Assembly: GCA_937924405.1 (NCBI GenBank)
Contig: CALDVW010000041.1
Span: 1 to 64,000 of the forward strand
Length of the DNA stretch: 64,000 bases
Source: an uncultured Lysobacterales bacterium
GTDB lineage: Bacteria > Pseudomonadota > Gammaproteobacteria > Xanthomonadales > SZUA-36
Direction: 5' to 3'
A program made the position numbers and the translations under genes. Under the pieces are notes generated by a model, which was not told the origin of the DNA, did no database searches, and was given only the letters and a program-made list of their open reading frames with translations. How positions within the stretch are numbered: the first letter of the stretch is position 1; each line of letters opens with the position of its first letter. Positions 33,685 through 42,954 of this stretch are shown in pieces.

Positions 33685-34647
33685 ATGAAGCAAGCAACAA
33701 CCAGCGGTCCGCGCCGTGATTCGGTGGATATCAAACAGGTGGTGGTAACGGAAGTCTCCACGCCCGAACCCGCGCCGCAAGTGAGCGCAGAGGAAATCCT
33801 GAGTGAAAGTGAGCCTCTCAAGGAAAGAATAAAACAGTTAGGCAGCGACAAGATCCTCAGTACGCTGGAAAAAGCGGCGCTTGAAAGAAGCCTGAAGCCC
33901 TACCAGGCTGAATTGATCCTGATGCAGAAATACCTCGAAGCAACCAAGCGACGCATGATCATTTTGTTCGAAGGGCGTGATGCATCCGGCAAGGGCGGGA
34001 CTATTCGCCGGGTATCGCGTTACATGAACGAAAAACACTACCGTGTCGTCGCCCTCGGTAAACCCAATGATGCGGCCAGAACGCAGTGGTTTTTTCAGCG
34101 CTATGTAGAACACTTCCCACGCGGGGGTGAAGTCGTCATGTTTGATCGCAGTTGGTATAACCGTGCGATGGTTGAACCCATTTTTGGTTTTTGCACGCCG
34201 GAAGAGTACCAGGCGTTCATGAAAGGTGTGGTTGGTTTTGAGAAAGACCTGGTTCGCCAGGGAACCATCCTGATCAAGTTGTATTTCAGTGTGACCAAGA
34301 AAGAACAGGCTTACCGGTTTGAGCGCCGGAAAAATGACCCCCTGCGGCAGTGGAAGTTGAGCGAAGTGGATTTGCAGGCTCAGGAACGCTGGGATGAGTT
34401 CACCAATCAGAAATACGAAATGCTTAAACGAACACACTCGAATCACGCACCCTGGACGGTTATCCGTTCAAATGACAAGTACGAGGCGCGTCTCAACGCG
34501 ATGCGTGCGATTCTGAATGCAGTGCCCTACGAGCGGGGTAATTATGACATCGATTATGTGCCGAACCCGGAAATCCTCATTTCAGGTTCGCGCGAGGTCG
34601 AGCAGATGGAAGCAGAGCGCATCCGGCGCGGCAAATTTACTTCCTGA
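33685..34647 (+). CDS. ppk2: Polyphosphate kinase 2
   Basis: This 320-residue PPK2-family enzyme has a Walker A GRDASGKGG (residues 97-105), the lid and Walker B-like MFDRSWYNRA (about 152-161), FEKDLVRQGTILIKLYFSV, and RRKNDPLRQWKLSEVD. It phosphorylates nucleotides from polyphosphate, probably NDP to NTP (class I layout, one PPK2 domain). About 50 residues of charged, Pro-containing N-terminal extension precede the domain. It is monocistronic, with a palindrome before it and a strong terminator after it. Confidence 0.93.
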   Translation: MKQATTSGPRRDSVDIKQVVVTEVSTPEPAPQVSAEEILSESEPLKERIKQLGSDKILSTLEKAALERSLKPYQAELILMQKYLEATKRRMIILFEGRDASGKGGTIRRVSRYMNEKHYRVVALGKPNDAARTQWFFQRYVEHFPRGGEVVMFDRSWYNRAMVEPIFGFCTPEEYQAFMKGVVGFEKDLVRQGTILIKLYFSVTKKEQAYRFERRKNDPLRQWKLSEVDLQAQERWDEFTNQKYEMLKRTHSNHAPWTVIRSNDKYEARLNAMRAILNAVPYERGNYDIDYVPNPEILISGSREVEQMEAERIRRGKFTS

Positions 34648-34676
34648 TCCGGTCTTTAAAGGCACTTGGCAGTGCG

Positions 34677-34704
34677 CCCCCGGTTCGCATAGACCGGGGG
34701 TTTT
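34677..34704 (+). terminator. Rho-independent terminator after ppk2
   Basis: CCCCCGGT (34677-34684) and ACCGGGGG (34693-34700) form a perfect 8-base-pair GC-rich stem with an 8-base loop, directly followed by TTTT. It is the clearest intrinsic terminator in the window, 30 bases after the ppk2 stop. Confidence 0.85.
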
Positions 34705-34834
34705 AGTATCTGCATACGGAAAAATTCTTCGCCTCACTGAGTCATTTGACCTAGATATGGATGTTCCGGTTTTTCTCTTAATATTTGGGTGTATTTCTGA
34801 TCAAATTCAGTTGCCTAATTGAAGGATTCTCCGA

Positions 34835-37165
34835 ATGTCATACGCACTCAATTTGAAAGATCGTGGTATCGAGTTCATTCTTCTCGACCCCAATCACTGC
34901 CCGGAGCTTTCCACCGGGGATGACGACAGCCTGGAATTTCTCGATCTTTGTTACAGAACACTCTGTGCGGTCATGTTCAACCACGCATCATCAGGGCATC
35001 CGGGTGGAAGTGTTTCCAGCGGCAGAATCGTCGAATCGTTGCTCTTCAACCAGATGAAGTACGACATCTCCGACCCCATGGACCGGACCGCCGATATTAT
35101 TTCATACGCTGCGGGCCACAAGGCGTTGGGTCTCTATGCCATGTGGGCCTGCCGGAATGAAGCGGTTCGGCAGCATGCGCCCGACCTTCTGCCGGAAGTC
35201 CGCCAGCAACTCAGGCTGGAAGACCTGCTTGGATTTCGCAAGAACCCCATTACGAAAACACCCCTGTTCCTGGAGCACGATGCCAAACCGCTGGATGGTC
35301 ATCCAACGCCACAAACGCCGTTTGTCTGGCTGTCCACCGGGCCCAGCGGTGTGGGTGTAGCCGGCTCTGTGGGCCTGGCTTTAACCCTTAAAGATATGCA
35401 TGGTGATCAGGCGCCCGATGTACATGTCATCGAGGGAGAGGGCGGAATGACTCCGGGCCGGGTGGCCGAAGCACTGGCCTCGGCCGCAACTTCCGGCCTG
35501 GACAATTTTTACTTCCACGTTGACTGGAACCAGTCTTCAATTGACTCTGATGCGGTGACCCGCGAAGAAGGAAAGGCAGGTGAGTACGTCCAGTGGGATC
35601 CGTGCGAGTTCCTGCTGATGCACGGATTCAACGTGATTTACGTACCGGACGGTTTTGATTTTGCGCAGATACGTGAAGCTCAGAAAAAAGCCCTTGCTCT
35701 CAACAACGGACGTCCCACGGGCATCGTTTACCGGACCATCAAGGGGTGGAAATACGGTATCGAAGGCTGCAAGTCCCACGGCGCCGGCCACAAATTTTAC
35801 AGTGACCAATACCTCGCTGCGGTGGAACCTTTTGAACAGGCGCTGGGATTGACATTTCCCCGGTTCGGAGCTGAAAAAACTCCCGAGAACATCGAGAAGG
35901 CATATTTCGAGTCCTTGCTGACGATCCGCCGGGCTTTTGAAGCCAACCCTGAGCTGACCGCCAGACTGGCCGGCTGGATCGCAGATAGCGGGAAGCGGTT
36001 GGCATCATCTCCCAGGGGGTTTCGGGCCGAGGCCCCCGACTTGCAGCAATTATATGAAGTCAACGCCATCTCGGCGCTGGCGCGTCCCGGGTCCTGCACA
36101 TACGAAACCGGTTCCGCCCAGACGCTGCGCGGCAGCCTGAGCCACTGCCTGAATCATGTCAACAAGCTCACCAATGGCGCGGTACTCGCAGCAGCAGCCG
36201 ACCTCTACGGCTCGACCAATGTGGCCGGTATCAGTTCGGGCTTTGGCTCAGGCTTTTGGCATCCCAGGAATAATCCCGAATCCCGGCTGTTTTCGGCCGG
36301 TGGAATTACCGAAGACGCCATGGGCGGGATCTGTTCTGGTATCGCGAGCATGGGATATGAAATCGGTGTCGGCTCTTCATATGGAGCATTCATAGCCCCG
36401 CTCAATACCATTAGCGCCAAAACCCACGGTATCGGACAGCAGACCCTCAGGCACCGCGCGCCGGATGAGCCGAACAGGACGTTCGTCATTGTTTGCGGAC
36501 ATGCGGGTGTCAAAACCGGCGAGGATGGCCCCACGCATGCCGAACCGCAGGCACTGCAGGTTTTGCAGGAAAACTTCCCGGGTGATGTCATGATTACGCT
36601 AACACCCTGGGATCCCAACGAACTCTGGCCCTTGACAGTCGAAGCGCTCCTGCAGCGCCCGGCCGTGATCGCACCTTATGTGACACGCCCCTCGGAGATC
36701 ATTGTAGATCGCGAAGCCCTGGGGTTGGCTGCACCCGAGCAATCCGTAAAAGGTGTATACAAGTTGCTGCAGGCCAACGGCAAGCCGGACGCCTCGATCA
36801 TTTACCAGGGCAGCGACGTGGGTTACGCCTTCGTCAGCGGAGTCCTGCCCAGGCTGAAGGAGAAAGGTATCAACCTCGATGTCTATTACATTTCCAGCGT
36901 GGAACTGTTCGATCGTCTCGACGCTCAGGAAAGAAACGATATCTATCCGTCTTCAGTCGCCGCATCAGCCATGATGTTCTCCGGTTTTACGGCCGCCACG
37001 ACGTATCGCTGGACCATGTCCGAACGAGGCAGGGAATTTACGCACTATCCCTGGAAGCATGGTTTCTTTCTGGGAAGCGGTCCCGGTGACGTGTGCCTTG
37101 AACAGTCGGGCATGCACGCCGAGGCGCAATGGGAGATTATCCAGAAATTCATAGCAGGTAAATAA
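34835..37165 (+). CDS. Atypical transketolase/pyruvate dehydrogenase E1-family thiamine diphosphate enzyme
   Basis: This 776-residue thiamine diphosphate enzyme has transketolase landmarks: SGHPGGS (residues 53-59), GHKALGLYA, LSTGPSGVGVAGSVGLAL, and GEDGPTHAEPQ with E563 and H568. The cofactor and magnesium motif is changed: GEG at 201-203 in place of GDG, with D230-W-N232 further on. The segment YRTIKGWKYG resembles homodimeric pyruvate dehydrogenase E1. It is longer than ordinary transketolases (about 660 residues). The start follows GAAGGATTCTCCG. It lies 35 bases ahead of the GcvT-SHMT fusion gene, so the two are probably one operon. It may transfer a two-carbon ketol unit in one-carbon or glycine metabolism, but the substrate is unknown. 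Confidence 0.82.
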   Translation: MSYALNLKDRGIEFILLDPNHCPELSTGDDDSLEFLDLCYRTLCAVMFNHASSGHPGGSVSSGRIVESLLFNQMKYDISDPMDRTADIISYAAGHKALGLYAMWACRNEAVRQHAPDLLPEVRQQLRLEDLLGFRKNPITKTPLFLEHDAKPLDGHPTPQTPFVWLSTGPSGVGVAGSVGLALTLKDMHGDQAPDVHVIEGEGGMTPGRVAEALASAATSGLDNFYFHVDWNQSSIDSDAVTREEGKAGEYVQWDPCEFLLMHGFNVIYVPDGFDFAQIREAQKKALALNNGRPTGIVYRTIKGWKYGIEGCKSHGAGHKFYSDQYLAAVEPFEQALGLTFPRFGAEKTPENIEKAYFESLLTIRRAFEANPELTARLAGWIADSGKRLASSPRGFRAEAPDLQQLYEVNAISALARPGSCTYETGSAQTLRGSLSHCLNHVNKLTNGAVLAAAADLYGSTNVAGISSGFGSGFWHPRNNPESRLFSAGGITEDAMGGICSGIASMGYEIGVGSSYGAFIAPLNTISAKTHGIGQQTLRHRAPDEPNRTFVIVCGHAGVKTGEDGPTHAEPQALQVLQENFPGDVMITLTPWDPNELWPLTVEALLQRPAVIAPYVTRPSEIIVDREALGLAAPEQSVKGVYKLLQANGKPDASIIYQGSDVGYAFVSGVLPRLKEKGINLDVYYISSVELFDRLDAQERNDIYPSSVAASAMMFSGFTAATTYRWTMSERGREFTHYPWKHGFFLGSGPGDVCLEQSGMHAEAQWEIIQKFIAGK

Positions 37166-37200
37166 TTTCAACCTCATCGGCAGTTCGGAGGAGTAGATTC

Positions 37201-39846
37201 GTGGGTGAGTCAAAAAAAACGGTTTTTTATGATTCGCATGTGAAGCTCGGGGCCAAATTAACCGAGTTCAGCGGCTGGGATAAACCACTGCAGTACCCAA
37301 CGGGAATCATGCAGGAACACCTGGCGACACGGAAACAGGCCGGTCTGTTCGATGTGTCCCATATGGGCCGGTTCGTTATCAGTGGAAAGGAAGCCCTGCC
37401 GTTTCTCCAATACGTGTTGACAAACAATGCGGCAAGCCTTGATGTCGGCCTGGGTCAATACACGATGATCCCCAATGCATCGGGCGGTGTGATCGACGAC
37501 GCCTACCTTTACCGTTTTGTCGAGGATGAATACCTGCTGGTCGTCAATGCCGGCAACCGCGAAAGGGACTGGGATCACCTGGAGAACGAACGCAAGCGCT
37601 TCCCGCGAACCGATATGGTGGACCGGACGCTCGACATTGCCATGCTGAGCCTGCAAGGCCCACGGGCCAAGGAGATTTTATCGGGTATATTCTCGGGCGA
37701 TCTCCCGGAACCCATGAGAAACGAACTCAGCATAGTCGAGTTCGATGGTGGCCAGGTTATGCTTGCGCGGACCGGTTACACCGGTGAACCCATCTGCTTT
37801 GAACTGTTCATCAAACGTAACGAAGCCGTCAAGGTCTGGAACCTGTTGACTGACAAGGGAGCGGTGCCGGCAGGGCTTGGAGCGAGAGATTCCTTGCGCC
37901 TGGAAGCAGGCCTGCCGCTCTATGGGCACGAACTGGGGTTGGACCCGGAGGGTAAGGAAATTCCTGCTTTTGCCTCGGACCTGTCGCGTTTCGCCATCAG
38001 TTTCTCTGAGGTCAAAGGGGACTACATCGGTCGTGAAGCGCTCGAGCTGCAATTCAGGGCGTTGAAAAGCATCCTGGATCAGGATTTTTCCGATATCGGC
38101 GCCCTGCCACAAAGGATATTACTGATTGAACTGTCTGCGCGCGGAATCACGCGCCCCGGAGACAGAGTTTTCCAGGGCGACGACCACGTTGGCTACGTCA
38201 CCAGCGGGACGATGGTGCCATACTGGAAATCGGAAGGTGAGGGCGTCGAGTCACGGTTCGGCACCGAAATCGGCAAGCGGGCGATCGGAATGGCGCTGGT
38301 TTCGAGTGAGCTGTGGGAAGGGGATGAGGTCGAAGTAGAAATTCGGGGGCGCAGAACGCCCGCCACCATCGTGCCCTATTTTCTGCGCGGGGAAGCTCCG
38401 CCTTATGCGCGCCCCATTGTTCATCACGAACCGCAGGAAGATGACGAAACAGCGCCGAAGCGGGGAGCCAGGCAGAAAATAAACGAATTGCTCGATGGTG
38501 CAATCGCCAACACGCGCTGGCGCCAGCAGGATTGTATCAATCTGATTCCCTCGGAAATGTCGCTGTCACCACTGACCAAGTTGCTCTCAATTATGGATCC
38601 GGTTGGCCGCTACGCAGAGCACAAACAGGTAAAGGCGCTTGATGAAGCCGAGGTTTTTTACTACCAGGGCACGGAGTTCATCTGGGAAGTCGAGGAGCTT
38701 TTGAAGCAGGAACTGATGGAATATTTCGGCTGCGCCTCCATCGAAGCTCGACTCATTTCCGGCCAGATGGCCAACATGACGGTTTACAGCGCCATGGTGG
38801 ATTACCTGAACCGCGCTGACCGCAAAAGTGAACAGCGACGGATGCGCAAGGTGATGAATAACCACATCATCAAGGGTGGTCACCTCAGTTCCCAGCCCAT
38901 GGGCGCGCTCAAGGACTATGTTGCCCGGGATCCCCGGACGGAAAAAGCTGCCGTGGTGAACTTTCCGGTGCTGAAGGAAAACCCCTACAGGATTGATACA
39001 AAAGCCACTTTGGAATTAATGGCGGAGCACAAGCCTGAACTCATTATTCTGGGAAAAAGCATGGTATTGCACCCGGAACCTGTTTCAGAGCTGCGCGCAT
39101 TTATCGATGAGCTGGGCCTCGACTGTTTTCTGATGTACGACATGGCGCACGTCCTCGGACTGGTTGGGCCGCATTTTCAGAGCCCTTTCGAGGAAGGCGC
39201 GGACATCGTGACAGGCTCGACACACAAGACATTTTTCGGCACACAGCGCGGGATCATCAGCTCGCGGTTTTCCGAAGACAACACACGCTTTCCGTTCTGG
39301 GAAGCCGTGGAGCGCCGGGCCTTTCCCGGGGCAGTCAGCAACCATCACCTGGGCACACTGGTCGGCCTGCTGATGGCGACCTACGAAATGAACACGTTCA
39401 AAGACGAATATCAGAGAAAGGTCATCAGCAACGCCAGGGCCTTTGCCTGTGCACTGAGGGATTGTGGCCTGGATGTTTCCGGCGACCCCGCCGTTTCTTT
39501 CACCGAAACGCACCAGGTCCTGCTGGATGTCGGTTATTCCAGAGGCCCGCAGTTGGCCAGGCAGCTGGAAGAGAACAACATCGTGGTCAACTATCAGGCA
39601 TCACCTGAAGAAGAAGGCTTTACGGCCTCCGGTTTATTGCGCATGGGTGTGTCTGAAATGACCCGTTTTGGTATGGAAGCAGGCGACTTTGGAGAACTGG
39701 CGGAGCTGATCCGCGACGTCGTCATCGATCAGTCGACGGTCAAGCCCAGGGTGACATCGCTCAGAAAACGATTTCCCGACATGAAGTATTGCTTCACGGA
39801 AGACGAATTCGGGGAGCGTCTCGGGGCATTACATTCTTTGGTTTGA
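37201..39846 (+). CDS. GcvT-like aminomethyltransferase fused to serine hydroxymethyltransferase
   Basis: This 881-residue protein is a fusion of two folate enzymes. Residues about 8-395 are GcvT-like: FYDSHVKLGAKLTEFSGWD, AGLFDVSHMGRF, ARTGYTGEPICFELF, GLGARDSLRLEAGLPLYGHE. After an acidic linker, residues about 420-881 are a divergent serine hydroxymethyltransferase: QQDCINLIPSEMSLSP, and GSTHKTFFGTQRG with K676 as the pyridoxal-phosphate lysine. GcvT-type domains move a methyl or methylene group to tetrahydrofolate, and SHMT passes methylene-tetrahydrofolate to glycine to make serine. The fusion could channel that group directly. GTG 37201 is used because GGAGGAG lies 8 bases upstream. No other glycine cleavage genes are nearby, so the one-carbon donor may not be glycine. 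Confidence 0.9.
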   Translation: MGESKKTVFYDSHVKLGAKLTEFSGWDKPLQYPTGIMQEHLATRKQAGLFDVSHMGRFVISGKEALPFLQYVLTNNAASLDVGLGQYTMIPNASGGVIDDAYLYRFVEDEYLLVVNAGNRERDWDHLENERKRFPRTDMVDRTLDIAMLSLQGPRAKEILSGIFSGDLPEPMRNELSIVEFDGGQVMLARTGYTGEPICFELFIKRNEAVKVWNLLTDKGAVPAGLGARDSLRLEAGLPLYGHELGLDPEGKEIPAFASDLSRFAISFSEVKGDYIGREALELQFRALKSILDQDFSDIGALPQRILLIELSARGITRPGDRVFQGDDHVGYVTSGTMVPYWKSEGEGVESRFGTEIGKRAIGMALVSSELWEGDEVEVEIRGRRTPATIVPYFLRGEAPPYARPIVHHEPQEDDETAPKRGARQKINELLDGAIANTRWRQQDCINLIPSEMSLSPLTKLLSIMDPVGRYAEHKQVKALDEAEVFYYQGTEFIWEVEELLKQELMEYFGCASIEARLISGQMANMTVYSAMVDYLNRADRKSEQRRMRKVMNNHIIKGGHLSSQPMGALKDYVARDPRTEKAAVVNFPVLKENPYRIDTKATLELMAEHKPELIILGKSMVLHPEPVSELRAFIDELGLDCFLMYDMAHVLGLVGPHFQSPFEEGADIVTGSTHKTFFGTQRGIISSRFSEDNTRFPFWEAVERRAFPGAVSNHHLGTLVGLLMATYEMNTFKDEYQRKVISNARAFACALRDCGLDVSGDPAVSFTETHQVLLDVGYSRGPQLARQLEENNIVVNYQASPEEEGFTASGLLRMGVSEMTRFGMEAGDFGELAELIRDVVIDQSTVKPRVTSLRKRFPDMKYCFTEDEFGERLGALHSLV

Positions 39847-39857
39847 GCTACCCCTTT

Positions 39858-41198
39858 TCAAAGCTCCAGGCGAACACCTGATTTGATGAAATCATGGAAG
39901 CCTGCCGCGTCAGCTGACGCGATCCGGATTCTGTCAACAGCTTCAGCGAGATCCGCGGCTCCTGTTGCGATGGACAGGCGCAGGAAATGCTGACCTTCGC
40001 TATCCAGAGCGCCGAAAGAGCGGCGGTCCATGGTGGCGACGTGGTAGCGGTGCAGGAGGAATAGCTGAAACAAAGTTGCCGGGCTGGAATTGCACCGGGT
40101 GCTTTCCTCGAGCGCATCGAATGCAGTCAGTGCCTCGAGGTTTTCGATCACACCCTCAATATTGGGAAAAACATAGAACGCCCCCTTCGGATTTTGGCAG
40201 CGAACGCCTTCGATTTCATTGAGGCCCGTCACCACCTGGTCCCGCCGACGTTGAAATGCATCTCCCATTTCCTGAATGGCCCGGTCGCTTTTTGGTGATT
40301 CCAGCGCAACCCGGGTCGCGATCTGATTGTATGGCGGAATACTGGCGAAATAGTTGATGTTCAGGTTGCGATGGACTTTTGCGTCCGCAATTGTTGGGTA
40401 AACCGCCCAGCCGACCCGGCCGCCGGTCCAGGAGTAGGTTTTCGAAACCGCCGACGCGATAATCGTGCGCTCTTCCATTCCGGGAACCGAGGCGATTGAG
40501 AAATGATCTTCGCCGTCAAACACGATGGCCTCGTAGGCCTCGTCTGAATACACACGCACGTTTGGTGGTGTCTTCTCGAGTATCAATTCGGCCAGTGCAA
40601 CGAGTTGCTCCTGGCTGGCGACTCCCCCGGTCGGGTTGGAAGGGAAATTCAGGTAGATCAGTTTCGTGTGGTCCGAAATGAGTGGCTCGAGCTCATCTGT
40701 TGTGAGTGAGAATCCATGATCTTCGCGCAGGTGGATCGGTACAGGCTTCGCTCCCACGTATGGAATGTAGGACTCGTAAAGTGGGTATCCGGGGGTCGGA
40801 TAGATGATTTCGTCGCCCCGTTCACAGTAGGACTGCTGAGCGAAACCGATCGACGGTCTCGCGCCCGGAAATACGACTACCCGCTCCGGATCAATTTCTT
40901 CCAGCCCCCTGTCCCGGGAGATTTTGCGCGCCAGCGCAGTGCGAAGCTCGGGCATTCCCTGTGGATCGCAATAGGTGGTTTGTCCATCCCTGACGCCCTG
41001 GATCACTGCCTCCGCAATGTGGTCAGGCAGTGGAAAATCGGGCTGCCCCAGGTTGCATCGAATCACCCTGTCAGCGTCCTGCTTTTCTACTTCGAGAATG
41101 CGTGAACCGAATCCAAAGGCTGCTTCGGTGCCCATCAATTGCACCCTTTTTGCAAAAACAGCGGTGCGTGCTGCCGCGTTGCTGTGGCCGTTTCTCAT
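39858..41198 (-). CDS. Class I/II pyridoxal-phosphate aminotransferase
   Basis: This 446-residue fold-type I aminotransferase has LGQPDFPLPDHI, YCDPQGMPELR, PTPGYPLYESYIPYVGA, NFPSNPTGG, YSDEAYEAIVF and the PLP lysine in SAVSKTYSWTGGRVGWAVYP. Family members of this kind transaminate aspartate, alanine or aromatic amino acids. The ATG at 41198 is chosen because TGGAGG lies about 10 bases upstream; TTG 41228 is the longer alternative. It is convergent with the GcvT-SHMT gene, with 11 bases between stops. The region around residues 365-385 (ALEESTRCNSSPATLFQ) is family-typical, but specificity is not clear. Confidence 0.88.
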   Translation of the reverse strand: MRNGHSNAAARTAVFAKRVQLMGTEAAFGFGSRILEVEKQDADRVIRCNLGQPDFPLPDHIAEAVIQGVRDGQTTYCDPQGMPELRTALARKISRDRGLEEIDPERVVVFPGARPSIGFAQQSYCERGDEIIYPTPGYPLYESYIPYVGAKPVPIHLREDHGFSLTTDELEPLISDHTKLIYLNFPSNPTGGVASQEQLVALAELILEKTPPNVRVYSDEAYEAIVFDGEDHFSIASVPGMEERTIIASAVSKTYSWTGGRVGWAVYPTIADAKVHRNLNINYFASIPPYNQIATRVALESPKSDRAIQEMGDAFQRRRDQVVTGLNEIEGVRCQNPKGAFYVFPNIEGVIENLEALTAFDALEESTRCNSSPATLFQLFLLHRYHVATMDRRSFGALDSEGQHFLRLSIATGAADLAEAVDRIRIASADAAGFHDFIKSGVRLEL

Positions 41199-41341
41199 TT
41201 GCAGTGAACCTCCATTGGCTGCATTCAAAATTGTACTTTGGCGGCTGCAGCGGCTAATTGATCTGCGTTAGCCAAGACGTTCGAACAGCAAATCGCACGT
41301 CTGCTCCGCTATACTGCCCGATCATCGAATTGGAGAAGGTC

Positions 41342-42883
41342 ATGAAAACGGGAAAAATTTCGCTGCTTGCCTGCCTGTTGATATCTTCTGCACTGGCTGT
41401 TTCGACAGCACTGGCGGAAGCTGACGGGACAACATCTGCGCCAGCGGAAGAAGCGGCAGAACCAGAGGCCAGGGTGTTTACTACTGAGCATGAAATCGAG
41501 ATCGGTGGTAAGCGGCTGAGCTATACCGCCACGGCCGGCACCTTGATCCTGCGTGACAAGGAAGGTAAAGCCGTTGCTGAATATGGCTACACTTCCTATG
41601 TTAAAAAAGGTGGAAACCACACCACGCGCCCGGTCATGTTTGCCTGGAATGGGGGGCCTGGTTCAGCCTCGATGTGGCTGCACATGGGCGTGCTGGGTCC
41701 GCAACTGGTGGTGGTTGAGGACCTGGAAGTCAACGCCAGGGGACCGTTCAAAAGGATTGCCAATCCACACAGTATTATCGACATGGTTGACCTGGTGATG
41801 GTCGATCCGGTGGGTACGGGCTACTCCCGGGCGGTGGGTGAAGCGAAAAATGAGGATTTCTGGGGGGTCGACAATGACATCAGGACCGTCTCCGATTTCA
41901 TCGTGCAATTCATTACCGACAATGGTCGTTGGAATTCTCCCAAGTTCATACTGGGTGAAAGTTATGGCGGCATGCGGGCCGGCGGTGTTGCCTACGATCT
42001 TCTGACCCGCTACAACGTGGGTCTGAATGGCGTGGTGCTGGTATCGCCGTATATGGACGTGGCCGGTGGCGGTGGAGTTGGCGTGGCGAACATGGCCGTG
42101 GGCTACACCATGGCTTTGTCGAGCTATGCCGCGACCGCCTGGTTCCACGATGCACTCGACGACGAGCCTGCTGATCTCAAGGCCTTCCTGGCGGAAGTGG
42201 ACGAGTTCGCGATCGGCGAGTATCTGTCGCTGCTGGTCAAGGGTGCGCGCGCATCAGACGCCGAACGTCAGGCGGTAGCGGTGAAACTGGGCGCCTATAC
42301 CGGCACCACGGCTGAATACTGGCTGGCGGCCAACCTGCGGGTAACGGAGGGACAGTTTGTGCAGGAGTTGCTGCGCACGCGCGGCCAGCTGGCCGGCAGG
42401 GTCGATTCACGTTTCGCCAGCTATACCACCAACGCACTGGCTGAAAACATGCCATTTGATCCATATATGAGCTCGGTGGGTCCCTCGTTTGTAGCGACTT
42501 TCAACGATTACTACAAAAACGAACTGGGTGTTGATATGGATCGAAACTACGTGGTTTCCGGCGGTTTATACAGGGATTGGGACCGCTCTCACGTTGATCC
42601 TGGCAATGAATATCCTTCTCCGGTGGCCGACACCGGTATCGATCTTGCACATGCGATCATTCGCAACCCGCAAATGAGAGTCCTGGTCCAACAGGGTTAT
42701 TTCGACCTCGCAACACCATATCGCGCCACCGAGTATTTCATCGATCAGATGCCCTTGCCGGATTCGCTGCGTTCTAACGTCAGCATCAAGTATTACGAAG
42801 CGGGTCACATGATGTATGTACACCCGCCGTCGTTGATCCAATTCAGGCAAGACCTGGCTGATTTCGTGACGGCAAACCAGTAG
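41342..42883 (+). CDS. Secreted S10-family serine carboxypeptidase
   Basis: This 513-residue protein has a signal peptide (MKTGKISLLACLLISSALA) and then an Ala/Glu-rich linker before an alpha/beta-hydrolase S10 domain. Visible motifs are WNGGPGSASMW for the oxyanion region, GESYGG (residues 205-210, Ser207 nucleophile), QGYFDLATPY with the catalytic Asp, and GHMMYVHPP with the His. It would remove C-terminal residues from peptides in the periplasm. The start at 41342 follows TTGGAGAAGGTC; the frame to 41258 lacks a ribosome site. Bacterial S10 proteins of this size are common in marine proteobacteria. It is convergent with pgi. Confidence 0.92.
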   Translation: MKTGKISLLACLLISSALAVSTALAEADGTTSAPAEEAAEPEARVFTTEHEIEIGGKRLSYTATAGTLILRDKEGKAVAEYGYTSYVKKGGNHTTRPVMFAWNGGPGSASMWLHMGVLGPQLVVVEDLEVNARGPFKRIANPHSIIDMVDLVMVDPVGTGYSRAVGEAKNEDFWGVDNDIRTVSDFIVQFITDNGRWNSPKFILGESYGGMRAGGVAYDLLTRYNVGLNGVVLVSPYMDVAGGGGVGVANMAVGYTMALSSYAATAWFHDALDDEPADLKAFLAEVDEFAIGEYLSLLVKGARASDAERQAVAVKLGAYTGTTAEYWLAANLRVTEGQFVQELLRTRGQLAGRVDSRFASYTTNALAENMPFDPYMSSVGPSFVATFNDYYKNELGVDMDRNYVVSGGLYRDWDRSHVDPGNEYPSPVADTGIDLAHAIIRNPQMRVLVQQGYFDLATPYRATEYFIDQMPLPDSLRSNVSIKYYEAGHMMYVHPPSLIQFRQDLADFVTANQ

Positions 42884-42954
42884 CGGAACAGACTCAGAGC
42901 TGAGGGGCGTGGATGTCCCCCAGGAGCTGCAGGTTTGCTTTGTTTTGACGGGAA

